From: VAXT01 sp038040395 | GTDB taxonomy: Bacteria; Actinomycetota; Thermoleophilia; Gaiellales; Gaiellaceae | Direction: 5' to 3' | Assembly (NCBI GenBank): GCA_038040395.1 | Contig: JBBPIJ010000010.1 | Coordinates: forward strand, 27,675 to 91,674 | Length of the DNA stretch: 64,000 bases | Shown here: one piece after another, positions 31,457-41,047 of the stretch | Position numbering within the stretch: position 1 is the first letter of the stretch | How the letters are laid out: the number at the start of each line of letters is the position of its first letter | The notes under the pieces: model-generated | What the model was told of the DNA's origin: nothing | Databases searched by the model: none | Seen by the model: only the letters and a program-made list of their open reading frames with translations | Position numbers and translations under genes: made by a program

Positions 31457-33385
31457 CTACTTCGCCCGCTTGCCGGCGATCACCGCGACGCGGGTGGGGC
31501 TGTTGCGAAGCACGAAGTCGACCGAGCGGCCGAAGATCGGCTTCCCCCCTCGCACCTTCGTGCGGGAGGCCCCGAGGATGATCACCTCGGCATCGCGGCG
31601 TAGAGCCTCGTCGACGATTTCCCGACCGGCGCTTCGCCCCCTGACCAGTCGGCTCATGATCCGCACGCCCGCGTACGACTCGAGCAAGGACTGCGCCTCG
31701 TCGAGGATGGCGTAGGCACTCTCTTCCAGGTCGGGCATCTCGTCGTCGATCGAGCGCGCAAGCGGCACCTCGAGCACGTGGAGGATCACGATCCGAGCCC
31801 GCCGCTCGTTGGCCAGGCGAGCGGCAGCGACGAGCGCTTCCTCCGACTCCGCCGTCCTCAGGACCGGGACGAGAATCGTGCGGAACTCGACTTCGAGCCC
31901 GAGGACGAGCGCGGGCAGGCGCACGGTCTCGCGCAACGGGATGCGCGCGAACCGCCGCCTGTACACGGTGTAGATCGCGAACCCAAGCACGAGCCAGCCG
32001 AGGCCGACCCAGCGCGTCGTCGACTCCTGGACGAGCACCACGATCCACGCGATCCCGGTACCGAGCCCGCCCAGGAGTGCGAAGAGCGGCCAGTCGATCC
32101 CGCCGATGCGTAGGTTCGGGCGCGCGCGGTAGACGAGCTCCTCGTCCCGTCGGCGGATGCGAAGCGCAACAACCGCCGCGTGCGCGATCGTGAACGAGAG
32201 CATCGCGCCGAACGAGTACATCGTCCCGAGGAACGTCGTCTGGCCGGGGAGAATCACCGCGATCGACGCGAGCCCGGCGAAGACGACGATCGCGAGCCAC
32301 GGGGTCTTGAAGCGCGGATGGAGCCGCCGAAACACCTCCGGTAGCTGTCGATAAGTGGCCATCGAGTACGTGATCCGCGATGCCCCGATGACCCCCGCGT
32401 TCGTGGCCACGAGGAGGATGGTCGCGGCCAGGAGGCCGACGTAGATCTCCAGGGAATGGAGCGCGAAGCCGTGCAGGTCGAGGTTCTTGACGAGCCCGAG
32501 GACCGGGTCGTTTGCGAAGCCGCCCTCCTCCGGCGGCAGCCCGAGCTGCGTCCGGTACTCGTCGCCGACCTTCTGCACCGGCAGAGCGGAGAGCGCGATC
32601 AGCGGCAACGTGAAGTAGATGGCGAAGACGGCGATCGCGACGAAGCGAATCGAGCGAGGGATGTCGCGCGGCGGATCGCGCACCTCCTCGGCGAGGTTCG
32701 ACACGGTCTCGATTCCCGTGTAGGCGATCATCGCCACGGGAATCGCGAGGAAGAAGTTGCCCCAGGTCGGCGCCGCCCCCCAGTGGACGTTGTCCACGAG
32801 GATTTCCGGGCTGAAGATGAGGACGAAGCCGAGGATGACGAGGAGGAGCTGGGTCGCGAAGTCGACGATCGCGAGGAACACGTTCAGGCCCGTCGCCTCC
32901 CGGACGCCGACGACGTTCAGCGCGACGAGGAGCACGATCACGATCGCGCCTCCGACGACGTCCCACGGGTTCTCCCGCAGCGGCCCCCAGAAGATCGAGA
33001 GGTAGTGCGGGACGAAGAACGCCGAGATGGCGATCGTGATGATGTAGTTGAGCATCTGGGCCCACGCCGCCCCGAAGCTGACGAGCTCGTTGAAGGCGTG
33101 GCGCGCGAAACTCGACGACCCGCCTGCCTCCGGGAAGCGCACGGTCCCTTCGGTGTACGTGAGCGCGGTGGCGGCGAAGATCAGGCCGGCGATGACGAAG
33201 ACGAGCGGCGTCAGCCCGAGCGCGAAGACCGCCGTGACGCCGAGCGCGTAGTAGATCGACGAGCCGACGTTGCCGTAGGCCGTCGCAAAGAGGGCAGGCG
33301 TTCCGAGAACTCTCTCGAGTCGCTGTTCTCGCCGCCTACTCCGCCGGGGGGCCGGCTTGCTGGCCTCAGGCTCCGCGCTCGTCAC
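31457..33385 (-). CDS. APC-superfamily permease with C-terminal UspA domain, paralogue
   Basis: 642 aa paralogue of the neighbouring permease with the same order: N-terminal basic leader, about 12 TM helices (TYTEGTVRFPEAGGSSSFAR, GIETVSNLAEEVRDPPRDIP), then a UspA domain (EFRTILVPVLRTAESEEALV, ILHVLEVPLARS, GASRTKVRGGKPIFGRSVDF). The paired copies suggest either a heteromer or two specificities. First gene of the run 33385 to 26981; promoter expected in the 37 bp before the hppA end. Confidence 0.85.
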   Translation of the reverse strand: MTSAEPEASKPAPRRSRRREQRLERVLGTPALFATAYGNVGSSIYYALGVTAVFALGLTPLVFVIAGLIFAATALTYTEGTVRFPEAGGSSSFARHAFNELVSFGAAWAQMLNYIITIAISAFFVPHYLSIFWGPLRENPWDVVGGAIVIVLLVALNVVGVREATGLNVFLAIVDFATQLLLVILGFVLIFSPEILVDNVHWGAAPTWGNFFLAIPVAMIAYTGIETVSNLAEEVRDPPRDIPRSIRFVAIAVFAIYFTLPLIALSALPVQKVGDEYRTQLGLPPEEGGFANDPVLGLVKNLDLHGFALHSLEIYVGLLAATILLVATNAGVIGASRITYSMATYRQLPEVFRRLHPRFKTPWLAIVVFAGLASIAVILPGQTTFLGTMYSFGAMLSFTIAHAAVVALRIRRRDEELVYRARPNLRIGGIDWPLFALLGGLGTGIAWIVVLVQESTTRWVGLGWLVLGFAIYTVYRRRFARIPLRETVRLPALVLGLEVEFRTILVPVLRTAESEEALVAAARLANERRARIVILHVLEVPLARSIDDEMPDLEESAYAILDEAQSLLESYAGVRIMSRLVRGRSAGREIVDEALRRDAEVIILGASRTKVRGGKPIFGRSVDFVLRNSPTRVAVIAGKRAK

Positions 33386-33422
33386 GAGCGCAGGCTAAGG
33401 CTTGGACCGGCCGGTTGGCGTG

Positions 33423-35468
33423 TTAGCCGTGTATCGAGACGATCAACGGGATGAGCAGGATCGCGACGATGTTGGCGATCTTGATCATCGGGTTGATGGC
33501 AGGCCCGGCCGTGTCCTTGTACGGGTCGCCGACCGTGTCGCCCGTGATGGCAGCAGCGTGAGCCTCGGAGCCCTTGCCGCCGTAGAGACCGTCCTCGATC
33601 AGCTTCTTCGCGTTGTCCCAGGCCCCGCCGCCCGAGGTCATCGCGATCGCGAGGAAGATCCCGGTCACGATCGAGCCGATCAGGAGCCCGCCCAGCATCT
33701 CGGGCTTGATGATCCCGGCGATCACCGGGAATGCGATCGGAATCAAGGCGGGCAGCAGCATGGCCTTGAGCGCCGAGCCGGTGACGATGTCGATCGCCTT
33801 GCCGTACTCGGGGCGCGCGGTTCCCTCCATGATCCCGGGGATCTCGCGGAACTGGCGCCTCACCTCTTGCACGACCTGGCCGCCAACCCGCCCGACGGCC
33901 TGCATCGCGAGCGAGGCGAAGAGGAACGGCATCAGACCGCCGAGGAAAAGGCCCGCGATCACCCACGGGTCGGAGAGTGTGAAGGTGACCGTGTCGAGAC
34001 CCTGATCAACCAGGCCACGCGTGTACTGGTCGAAGAGGATCAGCGCCGCGAGGCCGGCCGAGCCGATGGCGTAGCCCTTCGTGACCGCTTTCGTCGTGTT
34101 GCCGACTGCGTCGAGCGGATCGGTGATCGCCCGAACGGACTCGTCGAGGTTCGCCATCTCCGCGATTCCGCCCGCGTTGTCGGTCACCGGACCGTACGCG
34201 TCCAGCGCCACGATGAGGCCGGTCATGGAGAGCTGCGCCATGACGGCCACGCCGATGCCGAAGATGTCCTGTCCGGCCGCGTAGTACGAGCCGACGATGC
34301 CAACCGCGATCACGATCACCGGCGCCGCGGTCGCCTGCATGCCGACGGCGAGGCCTTCAATGATGTTCGTCGCATGGCCCGTGCGCGAGGCGCTCGAGAT
34401 CGACTTCACCGGCCCCCACCTAGTGCCCGTGTAGAACTCCGTGATCCCGACGAGCAGGAACGTGATGCCGAGCCCGATCAGCGCCGAGCCGTAGAGGTTC
34501 CAGAACGTGAAGGGACCATCGTCGAACGCCTTCGTGATCGGGATGAAGCCGATCGCAGAGAGGATCGTCGCCGCCAGCACCGCCTTGTAGAGCGCATTCA
34601 TGATCGAGCCACCCTTGCCAACGCGGGCGAACAGGGTCCCGATCACCGAGGCGAGGATCGCGATGCCGCCGATGGACAACGGATAGAGCCAGAGCTCGCT
34701 CGTCGGGAAAGACCTGGCGAGGAGCATCACGGCGACCGCCGTCACCGCATACGTCTCGAAGAGGTCGGCCGCCATGCCGGCGCAGTCGCCTACGTTGTCG
34801 CCCACGTTGTCCGCGATCACTGCGGGGTTGCGGGGATCATCTTCGGGGATGCCCGCCTCGATCTTGCCGACGAGGTCGGCGCCGACGTCGGCCGCCTTCG
34901 TGTAGATGCCGCCGCCGAGACGGGCGAAGACCGAGATCAGGGAGCCACCGAAGGCAAGCCCGATCAGGTCGTCGATCGCCGAGTCGAACGAGTTGCCGAA
35001 CAGGTCGGTGAGCACCCAGTAGTAGCCGGCGACGCCAAACAGGCCGAGACCGACGACGAGAAGGCCCGTGACCGAGCCCGCCCTGAAGGCGACGTTGAGC
35101 GCCGGCTTGAGCCCATGGCGCGCCGCTTCGGCGGTCCTCACGTTCGAGCGCACGGCCACGTTCATGCCGATGAACCCGGCGGCGCCGGAGAGGATGGCGC
35201 CGATGAGGAAGCCGATCGCGGTGCCCCAACCGAGCTCGTTGTAGAAGCCGAGCAGCAGGAACGGGACGACGGCGACGATCGCGATCGTCTGGTACTGGCG
35301 GCGCAGATAGGCGGAGGCGCCCTCCTGGACGGCGCGGGCGATCTCGCGCATTCGGTCGTTTCCGTCCGGCTGCTTCAGCAGCCAGTAGGTGAGCCCGATG
35401 CCCCAAGCGACGGCAACGCCTGCGCAAAGAAGCGCAAAGAGGACGGCGTGGTCGCGGAAGAAGCTCAG
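33423..35468 (-). CDS. hppA: Membrane H+-translocating pyrophosphatase
   Basis: 681 aa if started at CTG 35468. All key elements are present: GGGIYTKAADVGADLVGKIE (PPi-site region), EDDPRNPAVIADNVGDNVGD, DNAGGIAEMA and DAVGNTTKAVTKGYAIGSA, and near the end GGAWDNAKKLIEDG and GDPYKDTAGPAINPMIKI. Gly/Ala where K+-dependent enzymes have Ala/Lys (GNTTKA) suggests the K+-dependent class. About 16 TM helices. Couples PPi hydrolysis to proton (or Na+) export. An ATG at 35351 would delete TM1 (HAVLFALLCAGVAVAWGIGL), so a non-AUG start is likely. Confidence 0.93.
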   Translation of the reverse strand: MSFFRDHAVLFALLCAGVAVAWGIGLTYWLLKQPDGNDRMREIARAVQEGASAYLRRQYQTIAIVAVVPFLLLGFYNELGWGTAIGFLIGAILSGAAGFIGMNVAVRSNVRTAEAARHGLKPALNVAFRAGSVTGLLVVGLGLFGVAGYYWVLTDLFGNSFDSAIDDLIGLAFGGSLISVFARLGGGIYTKAADVGADLVGKIEAGIPEDDPRNPAVIADNVGDNVGDCAGMAADLFETYAVTAVAVMLLARSFPTSELWLYPLSIGGIAILASVIGTLFARVGKGGSIMNALYKAVLAATILSAIGFIPITKAFDDGPFTFWNLYGSALIGLGITFLLVGITEFYTGTRWGPVKSISSASRTGHATNIIEGLAVGMQATAAPVIVIAVGIVGSYYAAGQDIFGIGVAVMAQLSMTGLIVALDAYGPVTDNAGGIAEMANLDESVRAITDPLDAVGNTTKAVTKGYAIGSAGLAALILFDQYTRGLVDQGLDTVTFTLSDPWVIAGLFLGGLMPFLFASLAMQAVGRVGGQVVQEVRRQFREIPGIMEGTARPEYGKAIDIVTGSALKAMLLPALIPIAFPVIAGIIKPEMLGGLLIGSIVTGIFLAIAMTSGGGAWDNAKKLIEDGLYGGKGSEAHAAAITGDTVGDPYKDTAGPAINPMIKIANIVAILLIPLIVSIHG

Positions 35469-35569
35469 TGTTCTCGCCCGTTACGGATTGAGCGCCGAGT
35501 TCTCCCGGCGCGCGGAGTTTCTAACACACACGCGGCCGGCGTGGGAAAAAGTGCTGGTGCGAAACGGGC

Positions 35570-38248
35570 TTAGCGGCGGCCGACGACGAGCTTCACGGGG
35601 AAGCCGCGCCGCTTGACCACGCCGGGGCGCGGGTTCTGCGAGATGACGCGCCCGACTCGCCGTGACTGCGCCCGCCGGATCCGTCCGACCGAGCAGTGTG
35701 CGCGGCGGATCTTGGTCTTCGCCTTGCGGAGGGTCAGCCCGACCACTCGCGGCACCCGGCAGCGGACCGTCGGAGGCGGAGGTGGCGGCGGGGGTGGCAG
35801 TGGCGGCGGAGGTGGCGGTGGTGGCGGAGGTGGCGGAGGTGGAGCCGGCGGTGGGGGCGGAGCCGGCGGTGGAGGTGGCGGCGGCGGACCAGCCGGACCC
35901 GAATACGTGTAGGTCACGGACATACCGGGCGTCAGTACCACTGAGTTGCATCCGAGCTGGGTGAAGTGCGTGCCGGTTCCGGCAGCCTGGACGCCTTCCG
36001 TCGAGCTGGCGCCGCCCTGAGTAGCGGTGCCGTAGATCACCTGGATGTTGTCGCTGTTCTCGGTGAAGATGACCTCGGCGTTGGCGCTGCCCCCGCCGAC
36101 CAGATAGCCCATCTTGAACTGGATGAGGAACTGGCGGTTCGGCGCGGTGCCGATGGTCTGGGTGAAGATGCCCTGGGTACCCGCGTTCCTCGTGTCCATG
36201 TCGTCCCAGAGGACGATAAGGGCCCTGCCCTCGACCCGCGCCGGAATGCAGCCGTTCGCATACTGGAGGTTGGGCCCAGAGAAGTTGACGACGCCGTTCG
36301 AGCTCAGGTGAGCGTCGGTAAAGGTCGTGTTGTAGAAGCGGACCGGGAACGGGAAGCTGACGGGGCGGTAGCAGTCGTCGCAATGGATGCCCACGTCGTT
36401 GGTGGCAGGCGTGACCGTCCCGGTACCGGTTGAGATCGTGTAGTCACCGGTCGGAGGCGGCGGTGGCGGCGGTGGCCCGGGTGGCGGCGGCGGTGGCGGC
36501 GCCGGAGGCGGCCCTGGTGCCGGGCCGCACGTCGGGATCGTGAACTTGCCGACCCGCGTGCGCCAGGTCGTCCCGCCCGTCGTTTGTATGTACTCGGTCG
36601 TGTAGAAGAACGTGCAGTCGTCGAGCGGGTCCACCGACATGCTCGAGTAGTCGCCCCAGCGTCCGATCGAGCCGGTCTGCGAGCCCGTGCCGATCATGAT
36701 CGTCTCCTCGGAACCGAGCGTGCCCGGCGGATCCGTTGCGAGCCGCGTCGCGTACTTGATGCTCGGATAGTTCGGGGCAGTGCCGTTGCTCGTGGAGTAG
36801 CCGACGGCGATGTTGCCGCTCTTGTCCATGGCCGCGCTCGGCATCCAGCGGTTCAGCCCGTCAGCCGGCGCGTAGGTGCCCTGATCGTGCATCCCCCAGG
36901 CGCTGGTGCCCTGCTTCTCCATGCTGTACCAGCGGGCTCCGGCGCGATCGCTCCCGACGTCCACCGAGTGACTGGTCACGATCGTCTGCCAGGTGCCGAA
37001 GTTGCGGTACTGGGCTCGGAACATGATGCGGTCGGAAAGGGTCTGGAGCTTCACGCTCGTCCCGGGCTGCGGAATGCAGTTACCGAAGTCGCAGAGGTTC
37101 TCGTCGAAGGCCGCAGCCTGGACGTCGACGTCGTGCACGACCGACATCGAAGGCGTCCCGGTCCAGTTGACCGTCGCGTTCCAAATCTGGATTTGATCTT
37201 CCCCGAGGCCCGACCCGTCCTGGTTGATCGAGACGAGCGGCGCCGGCGCGCCGTTTGGCGGCGGCGTCGCGCCGTCGGCGTCAGCCGGGAGCGCAGCCGA
37301 CAGGTACGGCTCGATCGCGTCCATGTCCTGATAGACCATGCGCGCAGTCGGGCAACCCACGGCGATCATCTGAGATCGCTCGAACGCCCACACGCCGACG
37401 CCGCCGAACCCCGAGGCTGGGAACTGGTTGGCGGTCATCATGTAGGCATTCTGGGCCGGCCACACGCCCATTTTCGGATAGTCGTTGAACTTGGTGTTGT
37501 GGACGTTGAAGGCGTACGCACACCAGGTCCCAGTCGCGTCGTCCGTGGTCGAGACGGCGATGCACTGGTAGTACGGAGGTGACCCGGTCGGGCCGAACTG
37601 GCTAGCGACCCAGCGACCAGCGTATGAGTCGTAGATCGTGACCGGATCGCCGCTGTTCGTCACACCGCAGACCGGCACGCCGGTGAAGAGGGTGTTGCCG
37701 GTGCGCGGCGCCTGAACCTGGACGCCCGTGGTCTTGTTCCAGATCGCAAACGACGTGTTGACCCACTGCATGTACTGCGTGCCGCCGACATCGCCGTTCG
37801 TGTCGGGCGGATAGCAGCCGCACAGGTTGTTGACGCCTTCGAAGGTCAAGCTCGGAGCCGGAGTGTCGGTCTTGCCCTGGGCCGTCTGGAGCGCCCCGTC
37901 GCCGGTGGGCAAGCTCGCGAGCGGCACCCTGAACGGCGCGCGTTCGTTGAGCTCGTTGACCGCACCGCGACTGGTCGTCGGCTTCACGAGCTTCTGCGAG
38001 CGGATCGCAGGGACGAGATAGCCGCGCGCCGAGCTAACCGCCTTGGTGGGTGAGGACTTGGAGCTCGAGGCGCCGATTGCGGTGCTGCCGCTCGGCGCAG
38101 AGGGCGCCGGCCCGAGCGAGCCCTGCGTCTTCGTCGCTGAGCTGCCGGTTCCCAGGGTGACGCCGATCGCTGCGACAACACCGGTCGTCGCAACCGCCAG
38201 CAGAATCCTGACACGCCCTCCCCTCACGGGTTTGATTGTTAACACCAT
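35570..38248 (-). CDS. Secreted protein A: extracellular domain, nidogen-like insert, polyproline, PASTA
   Basis: 892 aa. Signal peptide near residue 10-35. A roughly 480-residue domain starts around CGCYPPDTNGDVGGTQYMQW (DxNxDxG calcium-type motif) and ends DDCTFFYTTEY; it is conserved in all three paralogues. Then a Pro linker, a domain of about 170 residues (CDDCYRPVSFPFPVRFYNTT, SSNGVVNFSG, LIVLWDDMDT, TAPNRQFLIQFKMGY, NIQVIYGTATQGG) like that in environmental secreted proteins with SFPFxxxFYxxTFT, a second Pro-rich spacer with Ala/Leu interruptions, and a single PASTA domain (VPRVVGLTLRKAKTKIRRAH to VKLVVGRR). PASTA binds peptidoglycan fragments in kinases; here it could tether the protein to the wall. 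Cannot assign an activity. Confidence 0.75.
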   Translation of the reverse strand: MVLTIKPVRGGRVRILLAVATTGVVAAIGVTLGTGSSATKTQGSLGPAPSAPSGSTAIGASSSKSSPTKAVSSARGYLVPAIRSQKLVKPTTSRGAVNELNERAPFRVPLASLPTGDGALQTAQGKTDTPAPSLTFEGVNNLCGCYPPDTNGDVGGTQYMQWVNTSFAIWNKTTGVQVQAPRTGNTLFTGVPVCGVTNSGDPVTIYDSYAGRWVASQFGPTGSPPYYQCIAVSTTDDATGTWCAYAFNVHNTKFNDYPKMGVWPAQNAYMMTANQFPASGFGGVGVWAFERSQMIAVGCPTARMVYQDMDAIEPYLSAALPADADGATPPPNGAPAPLVSINQDGSGLGEDQIQIWNATVNWTGTPSMSVVHDVDVQAAAFDENLCDFGNCIPQPGTSVKLQTLSDRIMFRAQYRNFGTWQTIVTSHSVDVGSDRAGARWYSMEKQGTSAWGMHDQGTYAPADGLNRWMPSAAMDKSGNIAVGYSTSNGTAPNYPSIKYATRLATDPPGTLGSEETIMIGTGSQTGSIGRWGDYSSMSVDPLDDCTFFYTTEYIQTTGGTTWRTRVGKFTIPTCGPAPGPPPAPPPPPPPGPPPPPPPPTGDYTISTGTGTVTPATNDVGIHCDDCYRPVSFPFPVRFYNTTFTDAHLSSNGVVNFSGPNLQYANGCIPARVEGRALIVLWDDMDTRNAGTQGIFTQTIGTAPNRQFLIQFKMGYLVGGGSANAEVIFTENSDNIQVIYGTATQGGASSTEGVQAAGTGTHFTQLGCNSVVLTPGMSVTYTYSGPAGPPPPPPPPAPPPPPAPPPPPPPPPPPPPPLPPPPPPPPPTVRCRVPRVVGLTLRKAKTKIRRAHCSVGRIRRAQSRRVGRVISQNPRPGVVKRRGFPVKLVVGRR

Positions 38249-38262
38249 TGTTTCAAAAATAC

Positions 38263-38304
38263 AAATGCCGATTTTCTCGAGTGAAATGCCGATTTCCTCG
38301 AGTG
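38263..38304. repeat. Two adjacent 21-bp direct repeats upstream of the first paralogue
   Basis: AAATGCCGATTTTCTCGAGTG (38263-38283) and the same with one T to C change (38284-38304) are directly abutting, in an AT-richer stretch just upstream of the ATG at 38248. They may be tandem regulator sites; nothing similar is seen before the other two paralogues. Confidence 0.6.
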
Positions 38305-38338
38305 CTGAGGCGTGGTGCAGGCGTCTTGCCGCGGCTGA

Positions 38339-40942
38339 TTAGCGCCGACCGACGACGAGCTTGACCGGGAAGCCTCGTGCCCTGAGCGTGCCGGGCCTCG
38401 GGGTCTGTCCGATCACGCGCCCAATTCGCCTCGAGCGGGCACGGCGGATGCGGCCCACCGAGCAGTGCGCTCTGCGGATCCGTGTCTTGGCGGCGGCGAG
38501 CCTCAGTCCGATCACCCTCGGAACCCTGCAGCGAACTGGCGGTGCTGGTGGTGGTGGAGGCGGCGGAGGTGGCGGCGGTAGGGGTGGCGGAGGTGGCGGC
38601 GGTAGGGGTGGCGGAGGCGGTGGTGGCGGAGGCGGTGGCGGAGGCGGTGGTGGCGGAGGCGGTGGCGGTGGCGGTGGCGGTGGCGGCGGAGGCGGAGGCG
38701 GAGGCGGAGGACCGGTGGCGGTCAGAGCGAGCGTGAACGTGCCCGTCGTGCTCCCGTAGCCGTCGACCTGGATCCAGTAGGTCGTGCCCGAGGTCGGCAC
38801 GAAACTCATCCGGCTCTGGAGGCCGGTACCGCAGCCGGGCGTGTCGTCGTTTGCCCCGACGCGTGTCAGCGCGTTGACCGCACTACCCGTGTAGGCGTTG
38901 GCGACGGTGTCGAAGCTCGGGTTTCCGCATGTGTCCAGCTGGACAGATCCGCCGGTGAAGGTGGCCACGTAGCGATACCAGACCGTGTTCAGCGGCAGCG
39001 TGCCGCCGAGCGCGCAGGTCGGGAAGTCGTTCTGGCACGGAGTTGGCTCACCCGTCTCCCCGGTTGCCGCGACGTTCGTGCCGTTGACCGGCGACGGGGG
39101 GATCGTGATCGCGTTTGCGAAGTTGTCGTTCACCGGGGCCGGCGGTGGCGGAGGCGGCGGAGGTGGTGGCGGTGGCGGTGGCGGTGGCGGACCGCCGACG
39201 CAGGACGGGAACTTGAAGCTCCCGATGCGCGTGCGCCAGATGGATCCTGTAGTCCCGACATATTCCTGCGTGTACCAGAACGTGCAGTCGTCGACGGGGT
39301 CGATCGCCATCATCGAGTAGTCGCCCCAGCGCGGCGAGCCGAGCTGCGAGCCGGTGCCGGCGTGCATCATTGCCTCGCCCTGGGCGAGCGTGTTCGGCGG
39401 ATCGCCGGCGAGTCGACCCGCATAAGCGACGCTCGGATAGTTCGGCGCGGTCGCGTTGCCGATCGAGTACCCGATGGCGAGGTCGCCGGCCCCGTCCATC
39501 GCTGCAGCGCCCATCCAGCGGTAGAGACCGTCCGCGGGACCGAAGGTGCCCTGGTTCTGAATCCCCCAGTTGCCGGTCGTCTTCCTCAGCTCGTACCACC
39601 GCATGCCCGCTCGGTCTCCGCTGGGCGCGTCTGCGTCGACCGTGTGCGCGAAGGCGAGCGCCTGGTGCGTGCCGAAGTTGCGGTAGGCGAGGCGGTACAT
39701 GGGCCGGTTCGGCAGCGCGTCGACCTTCTGGGTCGTCCCAGGCTGCGGAATGCACAGACGGCTGGGAGAGGGGCACGAGGCGCCGAGATTCGTGTCGAAC
39801 GGCGCCGTCGGGATGAAGCCCTCGCGCACGACCGAGATCGACGGAGTCGGGCCCCAGGTCATCGTTGCGTTCCAGACGTCGATCCGGTCCTGCGGGAAAC
39901 CGGCGCCGTCGTCGTTGTCGGTGACGATCGGCTGAGGCGAGCCGGCCGGCGGAAGGTTCGGACCGTCGGCGTCTGCCGGAAGGATGCGGGGGAGCGTCGA
40001 ATCGAGGGTGATCATGTCCTGGAAGACGAAGCGGGCGGGCTGGCAGGCGAGCATATGATCACGCTCGAAGCCGAAAACTCCCTGGCTCACGGGACTGCCG
40101 TTCGTCGGAAAGAGCGGCGCCGTCATCGTGTAGGAGTTCTGAGCCGGCCAGATGCCGAACTTCGGGTAGTCGTTGAACTTCGATGGATGCACCTTGAAGT
40201 CGTAGGCGCACCAGCCCGACGTCGGATCGCTCGTGTTCGAGACCGCGATGCATTGGTAGAAGGGCGGAGTCGTGCCGCCGCCCGTGAACGCGAACTGATT
40301 GACCATCCAGCGCCCCGCGTACTGGTCGTAGAGCACGATCGGGTCGCCGCGGTTCAGGCTCGCGCAGTGTGGGGTGCCGGGGAAGAGCGTGTTTCCCGGA
40401 GTCGGGGGCACGACCACTGTCCCGGTCTTGGTGTAAATCGCGTAGTGGACGTTGACCCACTCCATGTAGTGGTTGGGGCCTACGTCACCGTTCGTGTCGG
40501 GCGGAGAGCAGCCACAGAGGTTCGTGATGCCGTCGAAGTTCGCGATCGGAGCCGGCATCAGATTCTTGGGAGCGCTCCGCTGGACAGCGCCGTCGGGGAC
40601 ATTGCTCCCTGGCGTTGCGATCGGGGCGGCGTCCTCGAAGGCCTCTGACCGCGGGATGTACTTGAACGGCGCGGGCTTGAGGGTTCGGAGTGCCGGCACG
40701 CGGTAGGCGCGCGAGTAGCCGACGGACCTGGTCGGAGAGCTCGCGGCAGAGAAGCTCAACGTGGCTCCGGCGAGGGCGTCGGGAGCATCGAGACCAGCGG
40801 TCGCCTGTGCGCTGGAGCTCTTCGACGGAGCAAGCATGAGAGCGCCGGCGGCGACAAACGCCGCCAGGCCGAACGCCAGCAGGACCCGGACGTGACCTCC
40901 CCTCACCACCGGGATTCTCGCACGATCGCCCGCGGAAGACAA
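38339..40942 (-). CDS. Secreted protein B: extracellular domain, PPC domain, polyproline, PASTA
   Basis: 867 aa paralogue. Same N-terminal domain (CGCSPPDTNGDVGPNHYMEW to DDCTFWYTQEYVG), then a Pro linker and a bacterial pre-peptidase C-terminal (PPC) beta-sandwich: VNDNFANAITIPPSPVNGTN, LPLNTVWYRYVATFTGG, GTTYWIQVDGYGSTTGTFTL. A long mostly uninterrupted Pro run (with Leu and Ala breaks) precedes the C-terminal PASTA domain. Start: TTG 40942 is the first codon of the frame; a GTG 11 codons later gives the same leader type as protein A (VRGGHVRVLLAFGLAAFVAA). Three proteins share the ends and differ only in the middle, suggesting domain shuffling. Confidence 0.75.
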   Translation of the reverse strand: MSSAGDRARIPVVRGGHVRVLLAFGLAAFVAAGALMLAPSKSSSAQATAGLDAPDALAGATLSFSAASSPTRSVGYSRAYRVPALRTLKPAPFKYIPRSEAFEDAAPIATPGSNVPDGAVQRSAPKNLMPAPIANFDGITNLCGCSPPDTNGDVGPNHYMEWVNVHYAIYTKTGTVVVPPTPGNTLFPGTPHCASLNRGDPIVLYDQYAGRWMVNQFAFTGGGTTPPFYQCIAVSNTSDPTSGWCAYDFKVHPSKFNDYPKFGIWPAQNSYTMTAPLFPTNGSPVSQGVFGFERDHMLACQPARFVFQDMITLDSTLPRILPADADGPNLPPAGSPQPIVTDNDDGAGFPQDRIDVWNATMTWGPTPSISVVREGFIPTAPFDTNLGASCPSPSRLCIPQPGTTQKVDALPNRPMYRLAYRNFGTHQALAFAHTVDADAPSGDRAGMRWYELRKTTGNWGIQNQGTFGPADGLYRWMGAAAMDGAGDLAIGYSIGNATAPNYPSVAYAGRLAGDPPNTLAQGEAMMHAGTGSQLGSPRWGDYSMMAIDPVDDCTFWYTQEYVGTTGSIWRTRIGSFKFPSCVGGPPPPPPPPPPPPPPPPPAPVNDNFANAITIPPSPVNGTNVAATGETGEPTPCQNDFPTCALGGTLPLNTVWYRYVATFTGGSVQLDTCGNPSFDTVANAYTGSAVNALTRVGANDDTPGCGTGLQSRMSFVPTSGTTYWIQVDGYGSTTGTFTLALTATGPPPPPPPPPPPPPPPPPPPPPPPPPPPPPPPPPPPLPPPPPPPLPPPPPPPPPPPAPPVRCRVPRVIGLRLAAAKTRIRRAHCSVGRIRRARSRRIGRVIGQTPRPGTLRARGFPVKLVVGRR

Positions 40943-40987
40943 ACGAGCCGAACGGCCTTATCTGCGAGCTCGGTCGGCCCTACCGCC

Positions 40988-41030
40988 AAAAAAATGAGCG
41001 GCCCGGCGAGATTGCCCGGGCCGCTCGAGG
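40988..41030 (-). terminator. Intrinsic terminator of the third paralogue gene
   Basis: Stem of 11 bp (40996-41006 with about 41016-41026, GAGCGGCCCGG/CCGGGCCGCTC) followed on the minus strand by TTTTTTT (40988-40994). It lies about 20 nt beyond the stop at 41048, ending that transcript before gene B. Confidence 0.85.
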
Positions 41031-41047
41031 TTCGTGTCTAGTCGGAT

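Noticed and set aside
30419..31603. 394-codon plus-strand ORF of charged residues
   Set aside because: Complement of the APC-UspA permease gene.
33402..35573. 723-codon plus-strand ORF
   Set aside because: Antisense shadow of hppA, whose motifs are fully conserved on the minus strand.
35613..35912. Gly-rich plus-strand ORFs over the polyproline tracts (also near 38361 and 41157)
   Set aside because: They are the complement of CCN proline codons; no start signal or non-repeat sequence.
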